Program-made: the position numbers and the translations under genes
Shown: positions 1-9,570 of the stretch, in pieces
Position numbering within the stretch: position 1 is the stretch's first letter
Layout: each line of letters starts with the position of its first letter
Source of the DNA: Evtepia gabavorous
Lineage (GTDB): Bacteria; Bacillota; Clostridia; Oscillospirales; Oscillospiraceae
DNA: 64,000 nucleotides
Direction: 5' to 3'
Assembly: GCF_003425665.1 (NCBI RefSeq)
Contig: NZ_QQRQ01000002.1
Span: 1 to 64,000, forward strand
The notes under the pieces: model-generated
Seen by the model: only the letters and a program-made list of their open reading frames with translations
Told to the model about the DNA's origin: nothing
Databases searched by the model: none

Positions 1-1327
1 CCGCCTGCCGCAGGTCTTCCGCGACGCTGAGCACGCCGATCTTGGAGAAGGTGATGAGAGCGTCCCCCGGCTGGACCTGGGTGTAGTCCACGGTGTGGTT
101 CATGCAGACCAAGGGGGTCTTCCGGTGGTGGACCTCCACCTCATAACTGTCTCCACAGCTGGCGATGATGCGCAGGAGAAGGTCCTTGGCCTCCGGGGCG
201 GCGCAGAGGTGGACCTCTGGCGCCAGGACCCCCAGAATGGCCCGGGTCCAGGCATAGCCCCGCTGCCGGTCGGCGATCATTTGACACTCGTCGATCACAG
301 CCACCTCGTAGGGCTGTTTCAGGTCCAGCTTTTCTGCGGTGGCGGCCACGTGGGTGTCTCCCGCCCGGCGGTCCTCCTCCTCACCGGTGGTGAGGCTGCA
401 GTCGATGCCGGCATCCAGCAAAACCTCCTGGGCTTCCAGGGCCAGCAGGCGCAGAGGGGCCAGATACACCCCGGTGCGGGCCTGCTTAAGGCGCTGAAAC
501 CCGGCGTAGGTTTTGCCGGTGTTGGTGCCGCCCAGGTGAAGAATGAAGTGGCGGTCCATGGCCCGGGCCTCAGGGTACTCGTCCTTGGGGTTCAGGGCCA
601 TGAGGACCTCTAAGCTGGTGCGGATGGCTTGGGGAACATAGCAGACGGAGTAGAGATAGCCCAAGGTTCGGGAGAGCAGCTGAGAGACGGGAAAGTCCTT
701 CATCTGCAGCAGCGCCGGCAGATCGGCCTCCGGCTGGGCGGCGGTGAAGCTGACGATGACCTGTTCCGCGGCGGCCCGGAGAACCCCGGGATACTGGGCT
801 TTGACCAACCCGGCCAGGGGAGCGTCTGGATGATCCCCCAGCCAGACACCCGCTTGGACGAAATGGGTGAGCACCCCGGGGAGCTGGGCCTCATCGCAGC
901 GGGTTCCCAGGGAGAGAAATTGGTTGAGAAAGCCGGAAATCTGATTGGACCGCAGCCCCCGGCCCCGGGCGGCAGCGGGGAGGTGGGAGACAATGGCCTG
1001 GTGATAATATCCGGCCAGCACCCAAGGCCAGGTTTCCTCCCTGGGGGCGTCCTGCCAGGCCCGGCCCAAAAGGGCGGCTGCCGCTTGGGCCGCAGCCGCG
1101 GCGGCCTGCAGGTCGGCGCCCCGGGGCAGGGCCCCCCTGGATTTGGCCTGAAAGGCCGCGGTGGCCTCTGCGGCCCGGACATCGTCCCGGTGCCAATGGG
1201 GGACGGAGCGACCGTTGAAACGGCGGTATTGGGGACGGGGAAGAAGCTGTGCCATAAGTTCCTTGGTCCATCCCCGGCTTTTCAAAAGTCCTGGGGTCCA
1301 AAGCTTGCCTGATCTCCTGTTTGCCAT
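1..1327 (-). CDS. SUV3-like RNA helicase, 3' part outside window
   Basis: This gene reads leftwards off the window edge; 442 codons are visible and its C-terminus is missing. The first 250 or so residues are an N-terminal region I cannot assign. A Walker A motif GGTNTGKT follows near residue 265 and a DECQM box (variant DExH motif II) near residue 345. The second RecA lobe then begins (VEVHHRKTP, then GDALITFSK). The DEIQM-like box is typical of SUV3/Ski2-type ATP-dependent RNA helicases of the mitochondrial degradosome, which have uncharacterised Clostridia homologues. The ATG at 1327 follows GGAGG at a good distance. A role in RNA unwinding or decay is inferred from the family only. Confidence 0.8.
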   Translation of the reverse strand, partial: MANRRSGKLWTPGLLKSRGWTKELMAQLLPRPQYRRFNGRSVPHWHRDDVRAAEATAAFQAKSRGALPRGADLQAAAAAAQAAAALLGRAWQDAPREETWPWVLAGYYHQAIVSHLPAAARGRGLRSNQISGFLNQFLSLGTRCDEAQLPGVLTHFVQAGVWLGDHPDAPLAGLVKAQYPGVLRAAAEQVIVSFTAAQPEADLPALLQMKDFPVSQLLSRTLGYLYSVCYVPQAIRTSLEVLMALNPKDEYPEARAMDRHFILHLGGTNTGKTYAGFQRLKQARTGVYLAPLRLLALEAQEVLLDAGIDCSLTTGEEEDRRAGDTHVAATAEKLDLKQPYEVAVIDECQMIADRQRGYAWTRAILGVLAPEVHLCAAPEAKDLLLRIIASCGDSYEVEVHHRKTPLVCMNHTVDYTQVQPGDALITFSKIGVLSVAEDLRQA

Positions 1328-1355
1328 CGCCGTCTCCCTCCTTGTTGGTTCTCTT

Positions 1356-1384
1356 ATTGTAGCATGTTTTCCGCCTGGGGGCAA
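1356..1384 (-). promoter_or_regulatory. Promoter of SUV3-like helicase gene
   Basis: On the minus strand TTGCCC (1379-1384) and TACAAT (1356-1361) are 17 bp apart. The -10 is extended by TGC. It lies 28 bp upstream of the helicase start. Confidence 0.6.
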
Positions 1385-1397
1385 TCGGGGCTCTGCC

Positions 1398-1427
1398 TTG
1401 ACATTCTCCCCTGGACGGGCGTATCAT
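1398..1427 (+). promoter_or_regulatory. Promoter of SIR2-domain gene
   Basis: TTGACA (1398-1403) and TATCAT (1422-1427) are separated by 18 bp. The site lies 57 bp upstream of the SIR2-domain start and is divergent from the helicase promoter. Confidence 0.6.
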
Positions 1428-1484
1428 AAAACCAGAAGCCTTGATTTTTTGAGATTTCATTGTTTTTATAAAAGAGGAGGTTCC

Positions 1485-2438
1485 ATGGCAGAGCAGAAGC
1501 AGAAAAAGGCGGGGCTGACCATTTCCCTGGGGCGTCGGCCCAAAGTGTTGCTGCTGGGCAATGGGATGAACCGGGTCTATGGCGGCGCCTCCTGGGCGGG
1601 GCTGCTGGAAAAGATCAACCGGACGTCCTTTACCGCCGACCAGGTAAAGTCCATGCCCTTTCCCATGCAGGCGGTTTTGCTGAGCCGGGACCAGGTGGAT
1701 GTTTCCCTCCAGGACCTGCAGCGGGAGCTGACCCAATGCGAGGTCCATCCCTGGCTGGGGGAGCAGCTGCGGCGTCTGCTGGCGATGCCCTTTGACTGCA
1801 TCCTGACCCCTAACTTTACCTATGAGGTGGAGTGCGCGCTGGTCCCTGACTTTATGGATCATCCCCTGCGCTATCTCCGCCATACTGCGGCGGTTCCTCG
1901 GGCGGAGAAGGGGTTTATGCTCCACACCTATTATAATCTGCCCCGGCCCCAGGGGGATCTTCCCCTGTTTCATGTCCATGGGGAGGCCAGGGTGCCCAAT
2001 ACGGTGATTTTGGGCCATTACTACTATGGCAATCTCCTCTTCTGCTGTGATGAATACCTGACCCACCGGGCGCCGGAGCAGCGTTATCCCCTGTGGCCGG
2101 GGCATGGGTCTCTGCCGGCGCTGAGCTGGCTGGATTACTTTATTTTGGGAGATGTCTATTCCCTGGGATTTGGCTTTGATACCTCGGAGATGGACCTGTG
2201 GTGGCTGCTGTGCCGGAAGAAGCGGGAGCGGGCCCCCCACGGGGACCTGTGGTTTTTTGAGCCGGAGCGTCAGTCCGCTGAGACCAAACGCGCCCTGCTG
2301 GAGGCCTACCATGCCAAGTGCGTGTCCCTGGGATTCAGGGAGCCGGGGGCGGGGGACTATCGGGCCTTTTATGAAGCGGCAATCCAGGAGATTGGACGGA
2401 GGCTCACGGAGGAAGGAGGAGCCAGCCAGAGGGAGTAG
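1485..2438 (+). CDS. SIR2-like domain protein
   Basis: This 317-residue protein carries SIR2-like signatures in the right order. These are a glycine-rich nucleotide loop LLGNGMNR (residues 23-30), LTPNF near 107 (position of the TQN motif), FHVHGE at 162-167 (candidate catalytic His), and SLGFGFD near 224. SIR2-like folds bind NAD and either deacylate proteins or, in bacterial defence proteins, hydrolyse NAD. I see no second effector domain, membrane segment or signal peptide. The ATG at 1485 follows AGAGGAGG. Downstream is an MFS gene after a 28-bp gap, so the two may be co-transcribed. Whether it is a defence NADase or a housekeeping enzyme cannot be told from sequence. Confidence 0.7.
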   Translation: MAEQKQKKAGLTISLGRRPKVLLLGNGMNRVYGGASWAGLLEKINRTSFTADQVKSMPFPMQAVLLSRDQVDVSLQDLQRELTQCEVHPWLGEQLRRLLAMPFDCILTPNFTYEVECALVPDFMDHPLRYLRHTAAVPRAEKGFMLHTYYNLPRPQGDLPLFHVHGEARVPNTVILGHYYYGNLLFCCDEYLTHRAPEQRYPLWPGHGSLPALSWLDYFILGDVYSLGFGFDTSEMDLWWLLCRKKRERAPHGDLWFFEPERQSAETKRALLEAYHAKCVSLGFREPGAGDYRAFYEAAIQEIGRRLTEEGGASQRE

Positions 2439-2466
2439 GCGAACGGGACCGCCTGAGGAGGGGGAG

Positions 2467-3693
2467 ATGGGAATGAGAAAAATCCACTATGGCTGGGTGA
2501 TTTGTGTGACCTGCACCTTGCTCCTGTTTGTGACCATGGGGACAGTATCCAATGGATTCTCCATTTACCTGCCCTATATCATGGCGGAGCGGGGGCTGAC
2601 CCATGCCCAGACCTCCTCCCTGGTGACCCTTCGCTGCCTGGTGGCCTTTGTGGCCATGCTCCTGATTGGAGGATACTATCGAAAGGTGTCCCTGCGGGTG
2701 GGGACCGGGCTTGCCGTGTGCTGTGCGGGGCTTGCCTTTTGGCTGTACAGCGCGGCGGAGACCTACCCGCTTTTTTGTGTGGGGGCGGCAGTGTCCGGGA
2801 TCAGCTATGGTCTGGGCTCGATGATTCCTGTCTCCATCCTCATCAACCGTTGGTTTGACCAGCATCGGGCGCTGGCACTGAGCATCTGCGCTTCGGGCAG
2901 CGGGATTGCGACCATTGTTCTGCCGCCGGTCACCACCCATTTGGTGGAACGGTTTTCCATGTCTGCGGCCTTTCGCATGGGAGGGGCGGCCATTCTTGTT
3001 TGTGCAGGGGTGGTTCTGCTGGTCCTGCGGAATGACCCCAGGGAGAAGGGGTTGCGTCCCTGCGGGCAGACGGAGATACCACCAGAAGCGCCGGCAACGG
3101 CGGTGTCTCCCTCCCAGGGGGCGCTGGGGAGACGAACCTGGATCTTACTGGGCTGCGCCAGCTTATTTATGGGTGCGGTGGCCAATCCGGGCTTTTCCCA
3201 TCTATCCGTGCTGTATACCACGGAGGGGTTTGCACCGGCCACGGTGGCGCTGATGATCAGCGGCACGGGGGTGATGATTACCGTGGGCAAGCTCCTCTAT
3301 GGGGAGACCACAGACCGGATCGGCGGGCGGGGGTCCTGCCTGCTGTTTGGCGGGGTTCTGCTGGCTGGGCATCTGCTGTGCTGTTTGGCCTTTGTCCAGA
3401 GTACGGCACTCAGCGTGGTCAATGTCCTCTGCCTGGGACTGGGCTATCCCATCGCCACCATGGGTCCCTCTGTATGGTCCAATGATTTGGCCGCGCCGGA
3501 GCAATACCCCGTGGTGGTCCGGCGGCTCCAGGTGATCTATGCCGGCGGTGCCCTCCTCTTCGCCAGCCTCCCGGGTCTGTTGGCGGACCGGCTGGGCGGG
3601 TATATTCCGGCCTACCTGCTGTTTTCCGCCATCATTGCCCTCACTCTCCTCTGCATTGCTTTGGCCTATCGGTCGGGGGGAGGCGACCGGTGA
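2467..3693 (+). CDS. MFS transporter
   Basis: The 408-residue protein has about twelve hydrophobic segments in two six-helix halves joined by a hydrophilic loop near residue 200 (EKGLRPCGQTEIPPEAP). It begins MGMRKIHYGW, a start typical of oxalate/formate-antiporter-like and monocarboxylate-type MFS proteins. The substrate cannot be assigned. AGGAGG at 2456-2461 supports the ATG at 2467; an in-frame ATG at 2473 is an alternative. It sits 28 bp downstream of the SIR2-domain gene and ends at a bidirectional terminator facing a second MFS gene. Confidence 0.8.
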   Translation: MGMRKIHYGWVICVTCTLLLFVTMGTVSNGFSIYLPYIMAERGLTHAQTSSLVTLRCLVAFVAMLLIGGYYRKVSLRVGTGLAVCCAGLAFWLYSAAETYPLFCVGAAVSGISYGLGSMIPVSILINRWFDQHRALALSICASGSGIATIVLPPVTTHLVERFSMSAAFRMGGAAILVCAGVVLLVLRNDPREKGLRPCGQTEIPPEAPATAVSPSQGALGRRTWILLGCASLFMGAVANPGFSHLSVLYTTEGFAPATVALMISGTGVMITVGKLLYGETTDRIGGRGSCLLFGGVLLAGHLLCCLAFVQSTALSVVNVLCLGLGYPIATMGPSVWSNDLAAPEQYPVVVRRLQVIYAGGALLFASLPGLLADRLGGYIPAYLLFSAIIALTLLCIALAYRSGGGDR

Positions 3694-3706
3694 GATAGAA
3701 AAAGAG

Positions 3707-3747
3707 AACGTCCTCCGTGCGGTTTTCCGCTCGGAGGACGTTTTTTT
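3707..3747. terminator. Bidirectional terminator between convergent MFS genes
   Basis: An 11-bp perfect stem (AACGTCCTCCG with its complement) has a GC-containing loop. It is followed by a T-run on the plus strand and has A-rich sequence on the other side. Confidence 0.8.
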
Positions 3748-3751
3748 GATC

Positions 3752-4984
3752 TCAGGGGGCAGTTCCATCTTGGGGGGAGGTGCCGGCAGGCGGCTGTTTG
3801 GCTGGCCGGTCAAAGTCAGGCAGAAGGAAGGTGCCCACCAAAAAGGTGAGGGAATACAGCGCGGTGAACATCATGGCCACAGTCCAGCTGACGGTGTTGG
3901 CCAGGTGGACCACAATGGCATAGATAATCATCTGTAAAATGTACGCGCCGGTCCAGTAGAGGGTGAGGATCACGGCGACCTTTTGCGGGGTAGCGCCTGG
4001 CAGGCGGGCGGGCAGGGTGAACAGAGAGGGGGTGGAAATAAAGATCACAAAGCCCAGCAAAATGGCGCATACGGTGGCCAGAACGGCGGAATTGGTGAGA
4101 ATCATGGCGAAAAAGAGAATGGACTGGGCAACCCCAGAGAAACGGAACAGCGTGATCTGCCGTTTGAGCTTTTTGGCCAGGACGATGCCCAGGATCGTGC
4201 CTGGAATCCCCGTCAAGGCGATCATCAGGGAGATAAACTGTGCGTCCACTGTGAAGTCGGGATGCAGGGGAAACAGATACAGCATGACGGTGTACATCAC
4301 CAGACGGCCAGTCATGGTAAAGAGGAATTTATAGAGAAAGGGCTCTCGTAAGCCGTCCCGATAGCGGTAGACCGTGGAGGAGAGGGTCTCCTCTTTGGCC
4401 TTTTCCGCAATGGGATATCCCCGACCCACAAAGAGCCAGAGAACCAGAAAAACCACGCTGAAGATCCCGTAAAAGAGGATGACGCTGCGCCAGGACCCCA
4501 GCCACCCCCGGACGGCGGTGACGCTGAGCAGGGCGATGAGATTGCCGGTATTGGGGCCGGCGTTGTTCAGCCCGATGAAGATGGGCTGCTGTTTGGGCTC
4601 AAAGCAATAGACCACATAGGGGGTCATGCAGATCATCAGAATCGCGCCGCCGAATCCCAGCAGAAACCGCGTGAGAATGAAGGCGGGAAAAGAGGTGGAA
4701 AACGCCCCCACAACCACCGCGCAGATCAGCAGGCAGGACAGGGAGACCGTCCGCTTAGGGCCCAGCTTCAGAAGAATCCAGGCGGCGACAAAGTTTCCCA
4801 GAATTTTGGCCGCGGAGATGGCGTTGTTGACAGAGGAGGGAATGGTATACACGCCGAATTCCTGGGCCATGTCCGTTGTGACGATGGACCCAACCATCCA
4901 GGAGGCACTGAAGAAACAGTAGGCAAAAAACAAGAGCAATTCAATGGAGAGGGCCCGCTTGGGGCCAATGACCTTGGGTGGCAA
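3752..4984 (-). CDS. MFS transporter, TTG start
   Basis: The 410-residue protein has about twelve membrane segments and an MFS loop motif (KLGPKRTVSL near residue 75). Short polar ends point to an inner-membrane permease of unknown substrate. It is not a close copy of the neighbouring MFS protein. No ATG is placed correctly; a TTG at 4984 lies 8 bases after GGAGG and gives MPPKVIGPKRAL, so TTG is the likely start. The leader contains a GCCCCCA/TGGGGGC hairpin (5006-5023) between the -10 box and the ribosome site, a possible operator or RNA control element. It is transcribed towards the first MFS gene. Confidence 0.75.
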   Translation of the reverse strand: MPPKVIGPKRALSIELLLFFAYCFFSASWMVGSIVTTDMAQEFGVYTIPSSVNNAISAAKILGNFVAAWILLKLGPKRTVSLSCLLICAVVVGAFSTSFPAFILTRFLLGFGGAILMICMTPYVVYCFEPKQQPIFIGLNNAGPNTGNLIALLSVTAVRGWLGSWRSVILFYGIFSVVFLVLWLFVGRGYPIAEKAKEETLSSTVYRYRDGLREPFLYKFLFTMTGRLVMYTVMLYLFPLHPDFTVDAQFISLMIALTGIPGTILGIVLAKKLKRQITLFRFSGVAQSILFFAMILTNSAVLATVCAILLGFVIFISTPSLFTLPARLPGATPQKVAVILTLYWTGAYILQMIIYAIVVHLANTVSWTVAMMFTALYSLTFLVGTFLLPDFDRPAKQPPAGTSPQDGTAP

Positions 4985-5034
4985 GGGAGACGCCTCCTTT
5001 TTTGAGCCCCCAGTTTTGGGGGCATAATAAAGCT

Positions 5035-5063
5035 ATTGTACCTTGAAAATGACCATTCGTCAA
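5035..5063 (-). promoter_or_regulatory. Promoter of second MFS gene
   Basis: On the minus strand TTGACG (5058-5063) and TACAAT (5035-5040) are 17 bp apart. The site lies about 50 bp upstream of the TTG start. Confidence 0.65.
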
Positions 5064-5942
<879 letters not shown>

Positions 5943-5961
5943 TGGAGAGAGAAAAAATCAG

Positions 5962-5987
5962 CTATCAAAAGGTACACCTTTTGATAG
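5962..5987 (+). repeat. Candidate invertase crossover site 1 (left)
   Basis: Twelve-base half-sites CTATCAAAAGGT and ACCTTTTGATAG are perfect inverses around the 2-bp core AC. Dyad symmetry continues outwards to 5955-5994. The 12+2+12 layout equals the hix/gix sites of Hin-family invertases, and the half-site shares TATCAAAA with the Hin half-site. Site 2 carries the reverse orientation (24 of 26 bases identical). The dyad is followed by TTTT, so it may also end the recombinase transcript. Confidence 0.7.
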
Positions 5988-6110
5988 CTGATTTTCTTGC
6001 TCTCATTTTATCTTCAATAGATAAATAAAGCAAGGTTTTTTTCGGCGTTTATTGAAGAATTGACGAAAAACTGTGGCATTTGCAAAGAAAATAGAGGACT
6101 TTCAAAAGGT
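5976..6110. mobile_element. Putative invertible DNA segment (promoter switch)
   Basis: These 135 bp lie between the 2-bp cores of two inverted 26-bp dyads, next to a serine recombinase and upstream of a surface-protein gene. Inversion would keep both sites intact. The segment is AT-rich and codes for nothing recognisable. It holds one good promoter, on the minus strand, pointing away from the surface gene. This is the layout of an ON/OFF promoter switch. The assignment is inferred from layout, not demonstrated. Confidence 0.65.
6005..6033 (-). promoter_or_regulatory. Promoter inside invertible segment, facing left
   Basis: On the minus strand TTGCTT (6028-6033) and TAAAAT (6005-6010) are 17 bp apart. 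In this orientation it fires towards the recombinase 3' end. Inverted, its -10 would fall near 6076-6081 and it would drive the surface-protein gene. The plus strand offers only TTGACG (6060-6065) without a fitting -10. Confidence 0.5.
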
Positions 6111-6124
6111 GTACCTTTTGAAAG
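6099..6124 (-). repeat. Candidate invertase crossover site 2 (right)
   Basis: Half-sites CTTTCAAAAGGT and ACCTTTTGAAAG are perfect inverses around the core GT. Read on the minus strand it has core AC and matches site 1 at 24 of 26 positions, so the two sites are in inverted orientation, as inversion requires. It lies 63 bp before the surface-protein start codon. Confidence 0.7.
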
Positions 6125-6187
6125 TGGAAAGGAGCAAATGAAACAGACAGAGAGGAAACCCCATTCAGAAAGAAGGAGGAAGTAAGA

Positions 6188-9100
6188 TTGAAGAGAAAAC
6201 GATGGTTGGCAATGGCACTGGTGTTCTGCCTTTTGGGAACTACGGTTCCGCTGACGGCGCTGGCAGCAGGGGAAGACGGGGAGGTTCAGTATATCGTAAG
6301 TAACGATGGAACAACCTTGACCATCCAAGGCGATGGTGAGATTACCAGTCAGGCTTTGGATGCCAATGTGACAGCGGAACAGAAAAAGACACTCACTTCT
6401 GTGGAGATTGGCGCCGGCGTTACAGGGATTGCAGATGGTTACAGCTCGGTATTTCCCGCGGGTGTAACCAACGTTACCCTGAAGGGATCGGGGGCGTTCC
6501 GATTTGGCAAGTATTCTTTTAAGGGACAGAAAAATCTAACGGTGCAGTCAGAGCGTACATCCCTTGCCATTGGAAGCTATGCTTTTCACAATGCTGTACT
6601 AACCGAGTTTCCAATGGACCAACTGCATACCATTGGAAGCTATGGGTTTTCCAATGCGGTTTTGCCGTTGGAGGGGGAGACGCTGACGCTGCGGATAGAG
6701 GACCAGGTGGATGTGGAGGCACAGTACCCGGCCATTTCTGTGGGGAGCTGTGCGTTCAGCGGCGTAAAAAATAAAGAAGGAACCGCTTTTTCCAAGGCGA
6801 GCGTTACCATTGGGGGAACGGTTCAATTTGGCGATTATTCTTTCAATGCAAGCGATGTATTTGGAAGCAGTGCGGCCTTGGAGGAGCTCACCTTCCACCT
6901 GAAGGAGGGAGCCTATCTCATCTTTGGAGGAGGTGCCTTGGGAATCCCCGCTCTGCGCAGCGCTGTGTTTACCGGGACGGGACAGATTGATTTTCAGCAT
7001 CCCAGCTATCGCTATGTGCAGGCAGCACCCTTTCGCAACGGGAAGCAAGTGGAAACCCTGGATTTCAGTGGATTTACCGGGGAGATCACATTTGCTAAAA
7101 ATATGTTTCATGCCAGTGCAACTTCAAAACCAGGGCTAAAGCAGGTGATCTTGGGGGAAGGGTGCCAGGTAACGAAAATCCGGGAAAAGGCATTTGCCTA
7201 CTGTACGCAGCTGGAGACCTTTGACTTTTCCAAGGTGACAGGAGAAATTGCAGGAGAGGCGTTTCGAGACACCGGGTTGAAAGGAGCATTGGACCTGAGC
7301 CGGGTGACCGCCATAGAGGTGGGTGCCTTCGAAAACGTCACAGGGGTGACGGATTGGAGTGCAATCTGTCAGGGGGCCGAGGCGGGTATCCTGAAAAAGC
7401 TGGAATACAGCAATGTATTTCTCAAGGACGACGCGGTATGGGACTTGGTGGAGCGAGCAATGGACGGTAAGTTCCGCCTCAACCAAGACGGCGGGTATCC
7501 GACGTTGCGGCCCACCGACAACGCATGGGAGGACAGTCACCTGGGTGAGAAGAACGGACTGGGCGCGGCCTCCACACAGCTGACCAAGGCGGCCAAATGG
7601 ACCGACGAAGACAGGACGACAGCCCAAGTGGAGATTCAGGCGGCCTATGCGCCGGACCGGCAGAGAGATTTCGTGTTTGTCCTGGACACCAGCACCTCCA
7701 TGGAGCAGGTCAACGGACAGGGCGCGGCCCTGAACAAGATGTATGAGATGCTCTCCAAAGTGGCGGATGTGACCGAAACGCTGCTGACCTCCCAGGAGGT
7801 GGACAGCCGGGTGGCGGTACTGTCTTTTGGCAGCGGGGTGAACGCAGCTTCCGCAGGCTTTTTTGAGGGGAGCAACGCGGCGCATGCCGGGGAAGTGATC
7901 CGAGGCCTAAGCTGTGAGGGGAGGACCAATTACACTGCAGGATTGGAAAAGGCGGTGGACTATCTCCGCATGGCCCAAAGCCTGGGGCGTTCGGTCTCGG
8001 TGGTCTTTCTTTCCGATGGGGAGGCCAATGAGGACACAGAGGGAATCCCCGTAGCGGCGCAGGCGATACAAGCCCTTGGGGTTTCGACCATTGGGGTGCT
8101 CTATAAAAGGGAACCGACAGAGCAGGAGAAGACCTATATGGACCAGGCCTGCACGGAATTTTATCTGGCTGAGGATACGGACGGGTTCAGTCGGGCGGTG
8201 AACCGTACCATCTATGATGCTTTCCGTACCTTTACGCTGACGGATGTGGTGGGAGAGGATTTTCAGACCATCCAGCAGGCGGCGATTCAAGTGACTGGCG
8301 GCACGGCGACGCTGGCAGAAGACGGACGCACCGTCACCTGGGACCTGTCGGGGACAGAGCCCTATGAGACCTATACGATGACCCTCCATCTGACCCTTGC
8401 CCCTGGACAGGATGGCACATATCCGGCGGGGACTTTTGCCACCAACCAGGGAGAGAGCGTCCTGAGGGAGCAGGGGACGGAGAAGGTACAAAATCAGGTG
8501 GCCTCGCCCCAGCTGCGCCGGGGAATCCAAGACGGTGGAGGCGGTGGAGGTGGCGGGGGAGAGACCCGGTATACCCTCCGCTATGATTCCCGGGGAGGAA
8601 CTTCCTACCCGCCGGAACAGTACCCCGGCGGAACGAAGGTCCTGCTGGAAAAAGTACCGACACAGGAGGGGTATACCTTCACCGGCTGGTATGGGGAGGA
8701 AACATTGAGTAAGCGGCTTACAGAGGTGACAATGACTTCGGACCGGACGGTGTACGCCGGCTGGCAGGCCACATCGGTGCCGGATATGCTCAACGGAGCA
8801 GATCACTTTGCCTATGTGATCGGATACCCGGACGGTCAGGTGAAGCCGGGGGGCTCCATTACCCGGGCAGAGGTGGCCACCATTTTCTTCCGGCTGCTGA
8901 AGCAGGAAATTCGGGACGGAAACCTGACCCGGGTCAATGGGTTTACCGATGTACAGGACGGCAGCTGGTTTCAGCAGCCGGTGTCTACCATGTCGGCTCT
9001 GGGCATTCTCAAGGGGCGGACGGAGGAACGCTTCGCGCCCAATGCCCCCATTACCCGGGCGGAGTTTGCGGCCATCTGTGCCCGGTTTGACACTGGAGTG

Positions 9101-9460
9101 TCCGACGGATGCAGCGAGTTTACGGACCTTGCAGGGCACTGGGCCCGGGAGGAGATTGGAAAGGCGGCCAGTCTGGGATGGATTCAGGGGTATGAGGACG
9201 GAACATTTCGTCCGGACCAATCCATTACCCGGGCCGAGGCGATGACCATGATCAATCGGGTGCTGAACCGTCTTCCCGCCGCCAAGGAGGACTTGCTGCC
9301 CGGCATGCTTCAGTGGCCGGACAACCAGGACCCAGGGGCCTGGTACTATCTGGCGGTGCAGGAGGCCACCAATAGCCATACGTGGAAGGAGAAAGGGGAA
9401 ATTTCTGAGCAGTGGACGGAACTGACTGAGGCGCCGGACTGGAGCCGTTACGAGACCTGA
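6188..9460 (+). CDS. SLH-anchored surface protein with BspA-like repeats and VWA domain
   Basis: This 1,090-residue exported protein starts with a signal peptide (KRKRW, a hydrophobic run, then ALAA). Residues 30-430 look like BspA-type leucine-rich repeats (KIREKAFAYC, AIEVGAFENV). A VWA domain follows with MIDAS motif DTSTS at 500-504 and LSDGEAN near 610. After a poly-glycine linker (783-791) is a Listeria-Bacteroides (Flg_new) repeat ending YTFTGWYGEE...YAGW. Three SLH domains (from about 867; ITRAEV, ITRAEF, ITRAEA) bind cell-wall polymer. VWA and BspA repeats suggest adhesion. The TTG at 6188 lies 8 bases after AAGGAGG. A candidate invertible promoter lies directly upstream. Confidence 0.85.
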   Translation: MKRKRWLAMALVFCLLGTTVPLTALAAGEDGEVQYIVSNDGTTLTIQGDGEITSQALDANVTAEQKKTLTSVEIGAGVTGIADGYSSVFPAGVTNVTLKGSGAFRFGKYSFKGQKNLTVQSERTSLAIGSYAFHNAVLTEFPMDQLHTIGSYGFSNAVLPLEGETLTLRIEDQVDVEAQYPAISVGSCAFSGVKNKEGTAFSKASVTIGGTVQFGDYSFNASDVFGSSAALEELTFHLKEGAYLIFGGGALGIPALRSAVFTGTGQIDFQHPSYRYVQAAPFRNGKQVETLDFSGFTGEITFAKNMFHASATSKPGLKQVILGEGCQVTKIREKAFAYCTQLETFDFSKVTGEIAGEAFRDTGLKGALDLSRVTAIEVGAFENVTGVTDWSAICQGAEAGILKKLEYSNVFLKDDAVWDLVERAMDGKFRLNQDGGYPTLRPTDNAWEDSHLGEKNGLGAASTQLTKAAKWTDEDRTTAQVEIQAAYAPDRQRDFVFVLDTSTSMEQVNGQGAALNKMYEMLSKVADVTETLLTSQEVDSRVAVLSFGSGVNAASAGFFEGSNAAHAGEVIRGLSCEGRTNYTAGLEKAVDYLRMAQSLGRSVSVVFLSDGEANEDTEGIPVAAQAIQALGVSTIGVLYKREPTEQEKTYMDQACTEFYLAEDTDGFSRAVNRTIYDAFRTFTLTDVVGEDFQTIQQAAIQVTGGTATLAEDGRTVTWDLSGTEPYETYTMTLHLTLAPGQDGTYPAGTFATNQGESVLREQGTEKVQNQVASPQLRRGIQDGGGGGGGGGETRYTLRYDSRGGTSYPPEQYPGGTKVLLEKVPTQEGYTFTGWYGEETLSKRLTEVTMTSDRTVYAGWQATSVPDMLNGADHFAYVIGYPDGQVKPGGSITRAEVATIFFRLLKQEIRDGNLTRVNGFTDVQDGSWFQQPVSTMSALGILKGRTEERFAPNAPITRAEFAAICARFDTGVSDGCSEFTDLAGHWAREEIGKAASLGWIQGYEDGTFRPDQSITRAEAMTMINRVLNRLPAAKEDLLPGMLQWPDNQDPGAWYYLAVQEATNSHTWKEKGEISEQWTELTEAPDWSRYET

Positions 9461-9570
9461 CCTGTGCAGCCGCAGCGTAGGGCGCCGAGGGAAAGCAGGG
9501 AAACGGAGAGAATTTTTGCGCTTTTCGACAGGAACCCTGGGGAATCTGGGAAAAAGAAGGAGAATCCCCC

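Noticed and set aside
891-2312. Long minus-strand frame across the helicase start and the SIR2 gene
   Set aside because: It is a frame shadow of the helicase and SIR2 genes with low-complexity basic sequence and crosses both promoters.
5955-5994. Left dyad as only a terminator of the recombinase gene
   Set aside because: Its 12+2+12 layout, the inverted near-identical partner at 6099-6124 (which has no T-run) and the adjacent invertase make a crossover site the better reading, although it may also terminate.
6060-6088. Plus-strand promoter TTGACG for the surface gene in the present orientation
   Set aside because: At 16-18 bp downstream only GCAAAG, CAAAGA or AAAGAA is found, a poor -10; a weak or alternative-sigma promoter cannot be excluded.
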